Shown piece by piece: positions 43,480-51,726 of a stretch of DNA of 64,000 bases. Both the position numbers and the translations under genes were made by a program. This DNA is from SABI01 sp964453215 (GTDB lineage Bacteria; Spirochaetota; Spirochaetia; Sphaerochaetales; Sphaerochaetaceae): positions 29,904 to 93,903 of the forward strand of contig CAYVRR010000002.1 of the NCBI GenBank assembly GCA_964453215.1, given 5' to 3'. Under the pieces are notes generated by a model. The model ran no database searches. It was not told where the DNA came from and saw nothing but the letters and a program-made list of their open reading frames with translations. Every line of letters begins with the position of its first letter. Position 1 is the stretch's first letter.

Positions 43480-43893
43480 TTACGTAATTTTTAGATGTTT
43501 ACCACACTCTTTTGCAAAACCAGTGTTAGGAAGAATTTCTGAATATGTGAGATACATTCCTTGTCCTTCCATCAGTTTAAAAAGCGCTTGCATTGTTTTT
43601 GTAGAACGAATAGATCCTTTTGTAATAAAAGCAGCACTTCGTTTTCCACTTATAGAACCAGCAGATTTAAGAAAGGATGCTATGTGGTCACTCACCTTCC
43701 CACCCCATAAAGAGAGTGGAGAAGTAACAACACCTATATAATCATAGTATGATATGATTTTTCCCGTTTCTTTTGCCATGTCAACAATGTCACAATCATG
43801 TGATTGCTCTTGAATACCTTTTGCAAGAGACGAGCTAAGTTCTTTGCAAAGACTCTTATTTGGCTTGTCATAGTAAAGAATACACGCTTTCAT
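43480..43893 (-). CDS. flavodoxin-like protein
   Basis: The 137-residue protein begins MKACILYYDKPNKSLCKELS, the phosphate-binding loop position of flavodoxins, continues with YYDYIGVVTSPLSLWGGKVS and KRSAAFITKGSIRSTKTMQ, and is the right size for a short flavodoxin fold. The loop is not a canonical T-x-T-G-x-T, so FMN binding is uncertain. It lies alone between secG and the PpiC-type gene. Confidence 0.6.
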   Translation of the reverse strand: MKACILYYDKPNKSLCKELSSSLAKGIQEQSHDCDIVDMAKETGKIISYYDYIGVVTSPLSLWGGKVSDHIASFLKSAGSISGKRSAAFITKGSIRSTKTMQALFKLMEGQGMYLTYSEILPNTGFAKECGKHLKIT

Positions 43894-43916
43894 ATCAGTT
43901 CCTTTAATAACAGATA

Positions 43917-43941
43917 TGACCGCATATAATCTATGCGGTCA
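43917..43941. other. perfect hairpin after secG
   Basis: TGACCGCATA-TAATC-TATGCGGTCA: 10-bp perfect stem, 5-base loop, 32 bases past the secG stop. No T-run follows on the minus strand, so it may act as an RNA 3'-end stabiliser or a weak terminator rather than a classic intrinsic terminator. Confidence 0.6.
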
Positions 43942-43972
43942 AATCATCTTTTTCTAATTAAAAATAGGTTCT

Positions 43973-44290
43973 TTAATTAGTGCTTGATTGATTCCACCAT
44001 TCTGTTGATTCTTGTACCTGTTCTACAGTTATAGAATCGGTGAGAGAATCAGTTGAAGGTGTTTTATTAATAACTGCTAATAGAAGGGCTATTACTAAGA
44101 ATGAGCCACCAATAATTGCAGTAATTTTTGTGAGGACTTTGTTAGATTGCGCACCAAAGGTAGAATCAGATCCACCTCCAAAAATACCACCTAAACCTGA
44201 GCCACCTTCACTTTGAATAGCAACCAAAAGAACGAGTAATATACTCGCAATAACAAATAATACTAGTAGAATAATTCCAATCACACCCAT
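43973..44290 (-). CDS. secG: preprotein translocase subunit SecG
   Basis: SecG is the small two-helix subunit of the SecYEG channel. I chose the ATG at 44288-44290 (105 residues, MGVIGIILLVLF) because GGAG lies 6 bases upstream; the longer frame opens with TTG at 44302. Two membrane helices flank the conserved loop AIQSEGGSGLGGIFGGGSDSTFG and KVLTKITAI. It is last in the gap-pgk-tpiA-secG run, a common gene order next to tpiA. Confidence 0.93.
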   Translation of the reverse strand: MGVIGIILLVLFVIASILLVLLVAIQSEGGSGLGGIFGGGSDSTFGAQSNKVLTKITAIIGGSFLVIALLLAVINKTPSTDSLTDSITVEQVQESTEWWNQSSTN

Positions 44291-44302
44291 AGTTATCTCC
44301 AA

Positions 44303-45061
44303 TTAATCGTTGTATTGCACGATGGGTTTAAATTGATCTACAGAAAGAGAAGCTCCACCCACAAGCGCTCCATCAATATGCTCCATTGCCATGAGGGATG
44401 CAACATTTGATGGTTTTACTGAACCACCATACTGTATTATAAGCGAATTGGCAACAGTTTCATTCATCACCTTAGCTACAAGAGAACGAATAAATGCATG
44501 AGCATTGTTCGCGTCTTCCCCTGTTGCAGTTTTACCTGTTCCAATTGCCCAAACAGGTTCATATGCTATGATAACATCTTCCATAGAACTGACACTTACA
44601 TCTTTTAATCCATCAACTACTTGTCTTTCAAGAACAGCTTCAAGCTTGCCACCTTCTCTCTCTTCTAAAGTTTCACCAACACAAAGGATTACTTTAAGAC
44701 CTTTTTTAAGGGCAAGGTGAACTTTTCTATTGATAAAGTCATCTGTTTCACCATAAAGAGCTCTTCTTTCACTGTGGCCTAAAATTACATAGGAAACCCC
44801 TGCATCGAGGAGCATATCAGGTGAAATTTCACCAGTGAATGCACCACTTTCTGAATCACTCATGTTTTGAGAAGCTACATAGATATTGCTCCCCTTAAGT
44901 GCTTCTACCACAGCTGGGATTGTGATAAATGGGGGCGCGACAACAACGGTGACATTTTTATCAACATTGGTGAGGGAATTTTTTAATTCAGTTGCGAAAA
45001 CAGAACCTTGTGAAGGGCTCATATTCATTTTCCAGTTTCCTGCAATACATACTTTTCTCAT
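44303..45061 (-). CDS. tpiA: triosephosphate isomerase
   Basis: Interconverts dihydroxyacetone phosphate and glyceraldehyde 3-phosphate. The 252-residue TIM barrel has AGNWKMN with the catalytic Lys, GHSERR with the catalytic His, AYEPVWAIGTGKTAT with the catalytic Glu and loop 6, and YGGSVKPSN for phosphate binding. It starts 5 bases after the pgk stop. Confidence 0.97.
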   Translation of the reverse strand: MRKVCIAGNWKMNMSPSQGSVFATELKNSLTNVDKNVTVVVAPPFITIPAVVEALKGSNIYVASQNMSDSESGAFTGEISPDMLLDAGVSYVILGHSERRALYGETDDFINRKVHLALKKGLKVILCVGETLEEREGGKLEAVLERQVVDGLKDVSVSSMEDVIIAYEPVWAIGTGKTATGEDANNAHAFIRSLVAKVMNETVANSLIIQYGGSVKPSNVASLMAMEHIDGALVGGASLSVDQFKPIVQYND

Positions 45062-45066
45062 AATTT

Positions 45067-46248
45067 TTATATCTCCAAAGCTTTAATTCCAGGCAACTCT
45101 TTTCCTTCTAAAAACTCTAAGGAAGCTCCACCACCTGTTGATACATGATCAATTTTATCTGCAAATCCAAATTTATTTACTGCAGCTACACTATCACCGC
45201 CGCCAACAACCGTGACGCCTTTGCAAGAAGCAACCATCGCTGCAACTTCTTTTGTTCCATTGGCAAAAGACTCAAATTCAAATACGCCCATAGGGCCATT
45301 CCATACAATAGATGCTGCACTTTGTAAGACTTCACCAACTTTTTTAAGAGTCTTTGGACCCACATCCATTCCAATAAGGTCTTGGGGAATATCTACTGAA
45401 TCAATAGCTACAGGGGAAGCACTTTCACTAAATTTTTGGGCACCAATGTGATCGATGGGAAGAATTACTTCTACACCCTTTTCTTTTGCTTTCGCTAAAA
45501 ATGAGGAAGCAACTTCTAGATAATCTTCTTCTAATAAAGATTTACCAATTTCATGTCCTTGCACCTTTAAGAAGGTATAGGCCATTCCACCTGCAATAAC
45601 AATCGCACTACAACTATTAAGAAGTGATTCTAGTACTCCAATTTTTGAAGAGACTTTTGATCCTCCAATAATTGCTACAAAAGGTTTATCTGGGTTTTCT
45701 AAAAGAGGAGCGAAGAATTTTACCTCTTTTTCAATTAAGAATCCTGCAGCTGAAGGAAGATAATGGGCAACTCCTTCGGTCGATGCATGTGCTCTGTGAG
45801 CTGTACCAAATGCATCATTAATATACACATCACCAAAAGCTGCTAAAGATTTTGCAAAGGTGGGATCATTTTTTTCTTCTTCTTTATAAAAACGGACATT
45901 TTCTAATAATAAGATTTCACCACTTGCTAATTTTTTAACTTGTTGTTCAACTTCATCACCAATAACATCTGAAGCTAATAGTACATCGCGACCAATGAGT
46001 TCACTAAACCGTGATGCAATAGGAGCCATGCTAAAGTCTTTGTTTTTTGTCCCTTTGGGTCGGCCAAAATGGCTCATAACAACCACTGATGTCCCTTTTT
46101 GTTCAAGAATATAACGAATAGTTGGAAGAGCGCTCTGAATTCTTGTATCATCACTCACTTTTCCATCTTGAAGTGGAACGTTGAAGTCAACTCGGATAAG
46201 AACCCTTTTATTTGTAAGGTCCATCTGTTCAATTGTTTTTAATTTCAT
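45067..46248 (-). CDS. pgk: phosphoglycerate kinase
   Basis: Makes ATP from 1,3-bisphosphoglycerate in glycolysis. The ATG at 46246-46248 (393 residues, MKLKTIEQMDL) has AGGAG 5 bases upstream; a longer frame would start inside an intercistronic hairpin. Motifs: RVLIRVDFNVPL, VVMSHFGRPKG, LLENVRFYKEE, FGTAHRAHAST, IIGGSKVSSKI and GGGDSVAAVNKFG. It lies between gap and tpiA. Confidence 0.97.
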   Translation of the reverse strand: MKLKTIEQMDLTNKRVLIRVDFNVPLQDGKVSDDTRIQSALPTIRYILEQKGTSVVVMSHFGRPKGTKNKDFSMAPIASRFSELIGRDVLLASDVIGDEVEQQVKKLASGEILLLENVRFYKEEEKNDPTFAKSLAAFGDVYINDAFGTAHRAHASTEGVAHYLPSAAGFLIEKEVKFFAPLLENPDKPFVAIIGGSKVSSKIGVLESLLNSCSAIVIAGGMAYTFLKVQGHEIGKSLLEEDYLEVASSFLAKAKEKGVEVILPIDHIGAQKFSESASPVAIDSVDIPQDLIGMDVGPKTLKKVGEVLQSAASIVWNGPMGVFEFESFANGTKEVAAMVASCKGVTVVGGGDSVAAVNKFGFADKIDHVSTGGGASLEFLEGKELPGIKALEI

Positions 46249-46270
46249 CATAACTCCTCGATTATATCTA

Positions 46271-46297
46271 ATGCGCACCTTATAGGTAGGTGCGCAT
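46271..46297. other. intercistronic hairpin between gap and pgk
   Basis: ATGCGCACCT pairs perfectly with AGGTGCGCAT (10 bp, 7-base loop) just before the pgk ribosome binding site. There is no T-run. Possible roles are mRNA processing, 3'-end protection of gap mRNA or control of pgk translation. Confidence 0.6.
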
Positions 46298-46318
46298 CGA
46301 TATATAACAGTATTATAC

Positions 46319-47323
46319 TTATGCCATTAATTTCTTGGCTAAATCTACAACACGGTAGGAATAACCCATCTCATTGTCATACCATGACATGAGCTTAAAG
46401 AATTTTGGTCCCATTTTCATGGTTAATTCTGCATCAAAGATAGATGAGTGAGAGTTACCTTTTACATCAGATGATACAATTGGATCTTCTGTGTATTGAA
46501 GGAAGCCTTTCATTGGGCCATCGGCTGCTTTTTTCATTGCTGCCTTGATATCTTCAACTTCACAATCTTTTTCTAACAATACGGTCAAATCTACAATTGA
46601 ACCTGTAGGAGTTGGTACACGCATTGCTCCACCATTAAGTTTTCCTTTGAGTGAAGGAATTACTTCAGAAACAGCACGGGCAGCTCCTGTTGTGGTAGGA
46701 ATAATTGAAAGTGCAGCTGATCTAGCTCTTCGTAAGTCACTGTGTGGCATATCAAGAACAACTTGGTCGTTCGTGTATGCATGAACTGTAGTCATAAGGC
46801 CACGTTCAATTCCAAACGTATCATTAAGAACTTTAGCAATAGGTGCTAAACAGTTAGTGGTACATGAAGCGTTAGAGTAAGCAAGTAAGCTTAAATCGAG
46901 TTCATCGTCGTTTACACCACATACGATTGTTTGGTCAATCTTATCTTTTGCAGGAACAGTTAGAATTACTTTTTTAGCTCCAGCTTTGATATGATCTTTG
47001 TATCCACCTTTTGGCCCTTCTGCAACTGAGAACACGCCAGTAGATTCGATAGCAATGTCAACGTTGAGTTCTTTCCAAGGAAGTTCTGCAGGGTTTCTTA
47101 CAGCATAGATTTTGATCTCTTTGCCATCGACAACAATTGCATCGTCTTTTGCTACAACATCTTTGTCATACACGCCGTAGGTTGAATCGTATTTGAGTAG
47201 GTGTGCCAATGTTTTAGGATTTGTGAGATCATTGATCGCCACCACTTCGATGTCTTTGTCTTCAAAAGCGATTTTGAAAACGTTTCTGCCAATTCGACCG
47301 AAGCCGTTAATTGCAATTTTCAT
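46319..47323 (-). CDS. gap: glyceraldehyde-3-phosphate dehydrogenase
   Basis: Glycolytic oxidation of glyceraldehyde 3-phosphate with NAD+. The 334-residue protein starts MKIAINGFGRIGRNVFK, has AINDLTNP after the first Rossmann half, the catalytic Cys in SNASCTTNCLAPIAK, the catalytic His region TTVHAYTNDQ and SWYDNEMGYSYRVVDL. The Asp in INDL suggests NAD+ preference. GGAGG lies 9 bases before the ATG and a strong promoter with a palindrome lies upstream. It is the first gene of gap-pgk-tpiA-secG. Confidence 0.97.
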   Translation of the reverse strand: MKIAINGFGRIGRNVFKIAFEDKDIEVVAINDLTNPKTLAHLLKYDSTYGVYDKDVVAKDDAIVVDGKEIKIYAVRNPAELPWKELNVDIAIESTGVFSVAEGPKGGYKDHIKAGAKKVILTVPAKDKIDQTIVCGVNDDELDLSLLAYSNASCTTNCLAPIAKVLNDTFGIERGLMTTVHAYTNDQVVLDMPHSDLRRARSAALSIIPTTTGAARAVSEVIPSLKGKLNGGAMRVPTPTGSIVDLTVLLEKDCEVEDIKAAMKKAADGPMKGFLQYTEDPIVSSDVKGNSHSSIFDAELTMKMGPKFFKLMSWYDNEMGYSYRVVDLAKKLMA

Positions 47324-47343
47324 TAATAATTTCCTCCATAAAA

Positions 47344-47391
47344 TAGGTATATATCATACCTAGTATAATAAGAATAGAGAGATTGAGTCAA
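47344..47391 (-). promoter_or_regulatory. gap promoter with overlapping palindrome (possible operator)
   Basis: Minus-strand TTGACT (47386-47391), 18-base spacer, TATACT (47362-47367). A perfect inverted repeat TAGGTAT-N5-ATACCTA at 47344-47362 touches the -10 box and covers the likely start of transcription, a typical repressor position. The promoter is strong by eye; the operator role is inferred. Confidence 0.65.
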
Positions 47392-47395
47392 CGAA

Positions 47396-48163
47396 CTAGG
47401 CTCTTTTCGTTACAATTTTAACACTATTGATCTTATGCCCATCTATTTCTTGCACAATAAAATCAATTGAATCAAATGTTACCTTCTCTTGAGACATAGG
47501 GATTCGTCCAAATTGTTCAAATACAAAGCCTCCAATAGTTTCTGCATCAATGTCTGGAATGTTAAGTAACAACTTTTCATTAATTTCATCTATGCTCGTT
47601 CTCGCATCACATAAATAGATGCCCTCTCCCATTTCGATGATATCTTCATCTTCATCATCATCAAATTCATCTTGGATATCTCCAACAATAACTTCGAGAA
47701 TATCTTCCATTGTAACGATACCAGAGACACCCCCATATTCATCAATGGCAACAGCAATATGAACTTTTCTTTTCTTGAATTCACGAAGTAATTCATCAAG
47801 ACGCTTTGTGTCGGGGACAAAGTATGGTTTACGCATACATTTTCTTATCTCTAAAAGTTTTGATGGGATTATGTTTACGATATCTTTGACATACAAAATT
47901 CCAATTACATTGTCGATTGTTTCAAAATAGACGGGATAACGAGAATATCCCTCTTCAGCAATTATTTCTAATAATTCCTCTTTCGTTGTAGTGTCACTAA
48001 TAAAACTTACATCAATTCGTGGAACCATGACTTCTTTTACACTCGTTTGTTCCAATTCTTCGATACCATCAATCATATCTTTTTTTTCTGTTTTGATAGT
48101 TTCATCTTCATTATTCTGATTTTTAAATTTTAATTTCAGGATAATCTTGTCAATTAGTTTCAC
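47396..48163 (-). CDS. CorC-type CBS-domain protein, no membrane part
   Basis: The 255-residue protein has two CBS domains (KEVMVPRIDVSFISDTTTKE, YSRYPVYFETIDNVIGILYVKDI, PDTKRLDELLREFKKRKVHIAVAIDEYGGVSGIVTMEDILE) and a C-terminal CorC/HlyC transporter-associated domain (IPDIDAETIGGFVFEQFGRIP). Unlike many relatives it lacks a DUF21 membrane domain, like short CorC. Proteins of this type are linked to Mg/Co efflux. It starts with GTG overlapping the ybeY stop (GTGA), the ybeY-corC order seen in E. coli. Confidence 0.88.
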   Translation of the reverse strand: MKLIDKIILKLKFKNQNNEDETIKTEKKDMIDGIEELEQTSVKEVMVPRIDVSFISDTTTKEELLEIIAEEGYSRYPVYFETIDNVIGILYVKDIVNIIPSKLLEIRKCMRKPYFVPDTKRLDELLREFKKRKVHIAVAIDEYGGVSGIVTMEDILEVIVGDIQDEFDDDEDEDIIEMGEGIYLCDARTSIDEINEKLLLNIPDIDAETIGGFVFEQFGRIPMSQEKVTFDSIDFIVQEIDGHKINSVKIVTKRA

Positions 48164-48621
48164 TGACCTAACTCCTTCTCAATCTTTTTCACAATCTCTT
48201 CCTGTAGTTGTAACATTGGTTCACTCATCTCATTTGTTGCATGATCGTGCCCATGAAGATGTAATAATCCATGAACAAGTAATCTAATTAATTCATTATT
48301 TCTATCGACGTTAAAATATTCGCAATTTTGAAGCATATCATCAAGGGAGATAACAATGTCTCCCACAATAGGTTCTGTTTCAATGGTGATAAACTCTTCA
48401 TCCTCTTCATTTACGAAGGAGAGGATATCAGTGCTTTCATCCTTATCTCTAAATTGCTTATTATACATTCTCATCTGCTCTTTTGAAACAAATGAAATAG
48501 AGATTTCTCCCTTTTTTATCTCAATTAGTGTAGAGGCTTTTGTAAAGATCGTTTGAACTAGTGTAATTGGTGCAAGCTTTTCATACTCATCATCTTCATA
48601 TTCTATATATAGACTCTCCAT
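48160..48621 (-). CDS. ybeY: endoribonuclease YbeY
   Basis: YbeY is a metal-dependent RNase needed for 16S rRNA 3' processing and ribosome quality control. The 153-residue protein has NKQFRDKDESTDILSFV and the metal-binding motif VHGLLHLHGHDH with three His. It starts 2 bases after pgpH and overlaps corC. The phoH-pgpH-ybeY-corC order is a common bacterial cluster. Confidence 0.95.
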   Translation of the reverse strand: MESLYIEYEDDEYEKLAPITLVQTIFTKASTLIEIKKGEISISFVSKEQMRMYNKQFRDKDESTDILSFVNEEDEEFITIETEPIVGDIVISLDDMLQNCEYFNVDRNNELIRLLVHGLLHLHGHDHATNEMSEPMLQLQEEIVKKIEKELGQ

Positions 48622-48622
48622 C

Positions 48623-50770
48623 TTAGGCCTCTTTGGTAGTAGGATACTTCATTCGTACATGATTCTTTCCTATAAGGTATTGAACAAATACTCGAGAGAT
48701 ATCATCTAGGTCGTTCAGGGTGAGTCTAGAGGCTGAAAGTTGCTTTCTCTCTATCTTTCCCATAATAATTGAGTGAATGAGTTTTTCATATTTTGCAGCA
48801 TTTGGCTTTGTAATAGAACGGCTAGCTGCCTCCACACTATCTGCTAACATCACGAGGCTTGATTCTGGAGTTTGAGGAATTTCATTATTATACGAATAAT
48901 CGTGTTCCCCTACCTTAATTCTCGTTCCGTTTAGAGCTGCCTCTTCTTGAGCCTCTTTTAAAAATATTGCAATGATATCATTTCCATGATGCTCACTGAT
49001 AATATCTATAACTTCAAAGGGGAGTTTATCAGATTTTCCTTTTTCCACACCAATTTTTACATGGCTTTTAATGATAGAAACCGAAAGTGATGCTTTTAAT
49101 TCATTATGCTTGTTATCTCCACTTTGGTTTTCAATAAAATATTCTGGATTTTCCTGTTTTCCAATGTCATGGTAGAGTGCTCCTACATATGTAAGGAGGG
49201 GGTCTGCCCCTATAGCAGCAGCTGCGCTACTCGCTAAATCGGCTACAGCAAGGGAGTGATTATATGTTCCAGGGGCAACTTGTGCCAATTTTCGTAATCC
49301 TTTGGTGTGGGTATTAGAAAGCTCCCTCAGCCTAAAGGGGGTTGGAATATTTAAAGAGATTTCTAAAATGGGTAAGAAAAATGCTACAAAAATATAAGAG
49401 AGGGTGATGTTAGATGCAATGATAGCAATCGATGTAAGGATAGTTGTAAATGAATAATCAACCATGAGGGCATGTACAAGGACTACAAAGGTTGCACAAA
49501 TAAGGGTAAGGATCCATTGAAAAATCATATCAATTCTTTTAGAGACATATTTAATAAAATAGAGGCTTATAAAAGAGATTGAGATAATAAAAAATAGCGT
49601 AGTAACTGTACTTAATGAGTAGAGTGCCATTAAGGAGGTGATAGTGAGAGAAGCAACCATTCCAAGTCTTTTTTTATTCGTCATCAATGAAAGAAGAAGG
49701 GGTAACACAAAAAGAGGGAGAAATGGATCTAACCAAACAAAACCCTTTCCTGAAAAGAGATAGAGTAATAAAAACGTTACTATAAGGGTAGTGATAAGAC
49801 CAATGAGATAAATAACAATAATTTGGTGTTTTCTTTTAGAGTGAGAAAACATCACATGGATAGCATATATTGAAGATATAATGATAGCAAAGGCAAAAAG
49901 AGAGCGGCCAACTAGCTGTAAAAGACTATATTGAACAGATGCTAGTCGTAGCGCTTTTATTGTTTTAATTTGACCTTCTTGAATGACAAAATTCTTTTTG
50001 ATGATAAACTCACCCTCTTCTACACGGATCATTACAGGAACAACCTGGTCTCTCGCTTCAGCTCTGTCGCTCGCGGTAAGGGATGGGTGGAGGGTGATAG
50101 TGGGGATTAAAGATGAATCAATTACCCTTATTATTATCTCTTTCATCTCTGTGGTCAGGTTTGGATCTATAATATCGAGGAGCCTATTTGCAGTAGTGCT
50201 CACACTTTCATCTGTGATAAGGGTAGTAATATCTCTTATGTGGGTTGACCAATCATCGGTATAACCTGTTGGTTTACGCACCTTTATCGTTGAGTATCCC
50301 TCTTTAATCACTTTCTTTAATTCTTTTGAATCAAAGACACCTTCATCAATAAGTTCATTCGCTATATCAGAAGCATACATACTAATCAAATTTTTCTCTT
50401 GTTCACTCAATTGAGAAGAATCTAAGGTGGTATGTATCTCTTTTTCTAATCTATTAAATGAATTTTTTGAATCTATCAAAGATGTTGTAAATACTGGAGG
50501 CGTACTTTTATATGCCTTCTCTTGAGCAAGTCTCGTCTCCTTTTCATCAATATAATAGAATGACTGGGTTGCAATAACATCTTTATCAGCTATTTGTCCC
50601 TCAATAAACCGTGCATTGATATCATTCATCAACGTTCTACTATTAAGATAAAAGAGGGAGGGACCAACAAGTGCTGCAACAACAGCAAGAAGAGTGAGGA
50701 TAATCAGTGAAAGTGAAAATAGGGGAAAAATTTCCTTATTTTTACGTTTCTCTGCTGAATTCGGTTTCAT
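48623..50770 (-). CDS. 7TM-HD family cyclic-di-AMP phosphodiesterase (PgpH-like)
   Basis: The ATG at 50768-50770 gives 715 residues; a TTG at 50794 is in frame. One membrane helix (about 20-45) is followed by a large outside 7TMR-HDED domain (up to about residue 270), seven membrane helices (about 275-475), then a cytoplasmic HD domain with HSLAVADLASSAA and the HD pair in GALYHDIGKQENPEYF, plus ISEHHG. Homologues (PgpH in Listeria) hydrolyse cyclic-di-AMP. The start lies within the 3' end of phoH, and ybeY follows. The substrate is inferred from the family. Confidence 0.88.
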   Translation of the reverse strand: MKPNSAEKRKNKEIFPLFSLSLIILTLLAVVAALVGPSLFYLNSRTLMNDINARFIEGQIADKDVIATQSFYYIDEKETRLAQEKAYKSTPPVFTTSLIDSKNSFNRLEKEIHTTLDSSQLSEQEKNLISMYASDIANELIDEGVFDSKELKKVIKEGYSTIKVRKPTGYTDDWSTHIRDITTLITDESVSTTANRLLDIIDPNLTTEMKEIIIRVIDSSLIPTITLHPSLTASDRAEARDQVVPVMIRVEEGEFIIKKNFVIQEGQIKTIKALRLASVQYSLLQLVGRSLFAFAIIISSIYAIHVMFSHSKRKHQIIVIYLIGLITTLIVTFLLLYLFSGKGFVWLDPFLPLFVLPLLLSLMTNKKRLGMVASLTITSLMALYSLSTVTTLFFIISISFISLYFIKYVSKRIDMIFQWILTLICATFVVLVHALMVDYSFTTILTSIAIIASNITLSYIFVAFFLPILEISLNIPTPFRLRELSNTHTKGLRKLAQVAPGTYNHSLAVADLASSAAAAIGADPLLTYVGALYHDIGKQENPEYFIENQSGDNKHNELKASLSVSIIKSHVKIGVEKGKSDKLPFEVIDIISEHHGNDIIAIFLKEAQEEAALNGTRIKVGEHDYSYNNEIPQTPESSLVMLADSVEAASRSITKPNAAKYEKLIHSIIMGKIERKQLSASRLTLNDLDDISRVFVQYLIGKNHVRMKYPTTKEA

Positions 50771-51698
50771 ATGCGTTAACAATCCTTTGTACAAGAGATG
50801 ACCTAATTACATCTCTTGATGTAAATTCAACAAACCCAATACCAGCAACATTATGAAGGATACGGGATGCATGTACAAGACCTGAGTAATCAGGACGGCG
50901 TAAATCGATCTGCGTAATGTCTCCAGTAACTATAGCTGTTGAATTCTCACTCATACGAGTGAGGAACATTTTCATTTGTTCGATAGTAGTGTTTTGTGCT
51001 TCATCAAGTACCACTACAGCATTATTAAATGACCTTCCCCTCATGTAGGCTAATGGAGCACTCTCTATGGCACCACTTTCTTCTAGCCTTTTTATTACTG
51101 ATGGTGGAATTAAGTACTCCATTGCATCGTAAATTGGGGTTAAATAGGGGCTCAATTTTTGATGTAAATCTCCTGGGAGAAATCCTAAATTCTCTCCAGC
51201 TTCTACAACAGGGCGGGTAACAATAATTCGTTGTTTTCTTCCAGAGAGTACCTCTTTAAGGGCATAGGCAATTGCTAAGAAAGTTTTTCCTGTTCCAGCT
51301 GGTCCTATCGCAAATGTGAGTTGATTGGTGTGTAAAAGGGAAATAAATTTTCTTTGATGAATACTTTTGGGGTAGATAACTTTATTGCCCACCGCAATAA
51401 CTACCTCTTTAGTGTCATCTTTTTCCCCACTTTTCTCTTGGGTGAGCTCTTGGTAGGTCATAAATATTTCGCTCTCAGATATTGACTCCAATTCATGATT
51501 GCGATTCTTTAGTGCACCCATTAAATCAACAAAGAGATCACTATTTTCACCCTTCTCACTTGGTTCAAAGGTGACGCTTGTCCCCTTAAGAAAGATTTCT
51601 CCATGAAGCAATAATTCTAAATACCCAATATTTCTATCATTAATGCCACACACTTTAGTCATATCATTCGTGTTATCAAAAACAAACGTACTACTCAT
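50742..51698 (-). CDS. phoH: PhoH-family ATPase
   Basis: PhoH-like proteins are ATPases linked to RNA metabolism and are regularly found next to ybeY. The 318-residue product has Walker A GPAGTGKTFLAIAYAL near residue 135, RPVVEAGENLGFLPGDL, and Walker B NAVVVLDEAQNTT, followed by VTGDITQIDLRRPDYSGL. GGAGATGT precedes the ATG. Its end overlaps pgpH. Confidence 0.93.
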   Translation of the reverse strand: MSSTFVFDNTNDMTKVCGINDRNIGYLELLLHGEIFLKGTSVTFEPSEKGENSDLFVDLMGALKNRNHELESISESEIFMTYQELTQEKSGEKDDTKEVVIAVGNKVIYPKSIHQRKFISLLHTNQLTFAIGPAGTGKTFLAIAYALKEVLSGRKQRIIVTRPVVEAGENLGFLPGDLHQKLSPYLTPIYDAMEYLIPPSVIKRLEESGAIESAPLAYMRGRSFNNAVVVLDEAQNTTIEQMKMFLTRMSENSTAIVTGDITQIDLRRPDYSGLVHASRILHNVAGIGFVEFTSRDVIRSSLVQRIVNAYETEFSRET

Positions 51699-51726
51699 AC
51701 ATCTCCTAATTTATTTCTCATCATAC

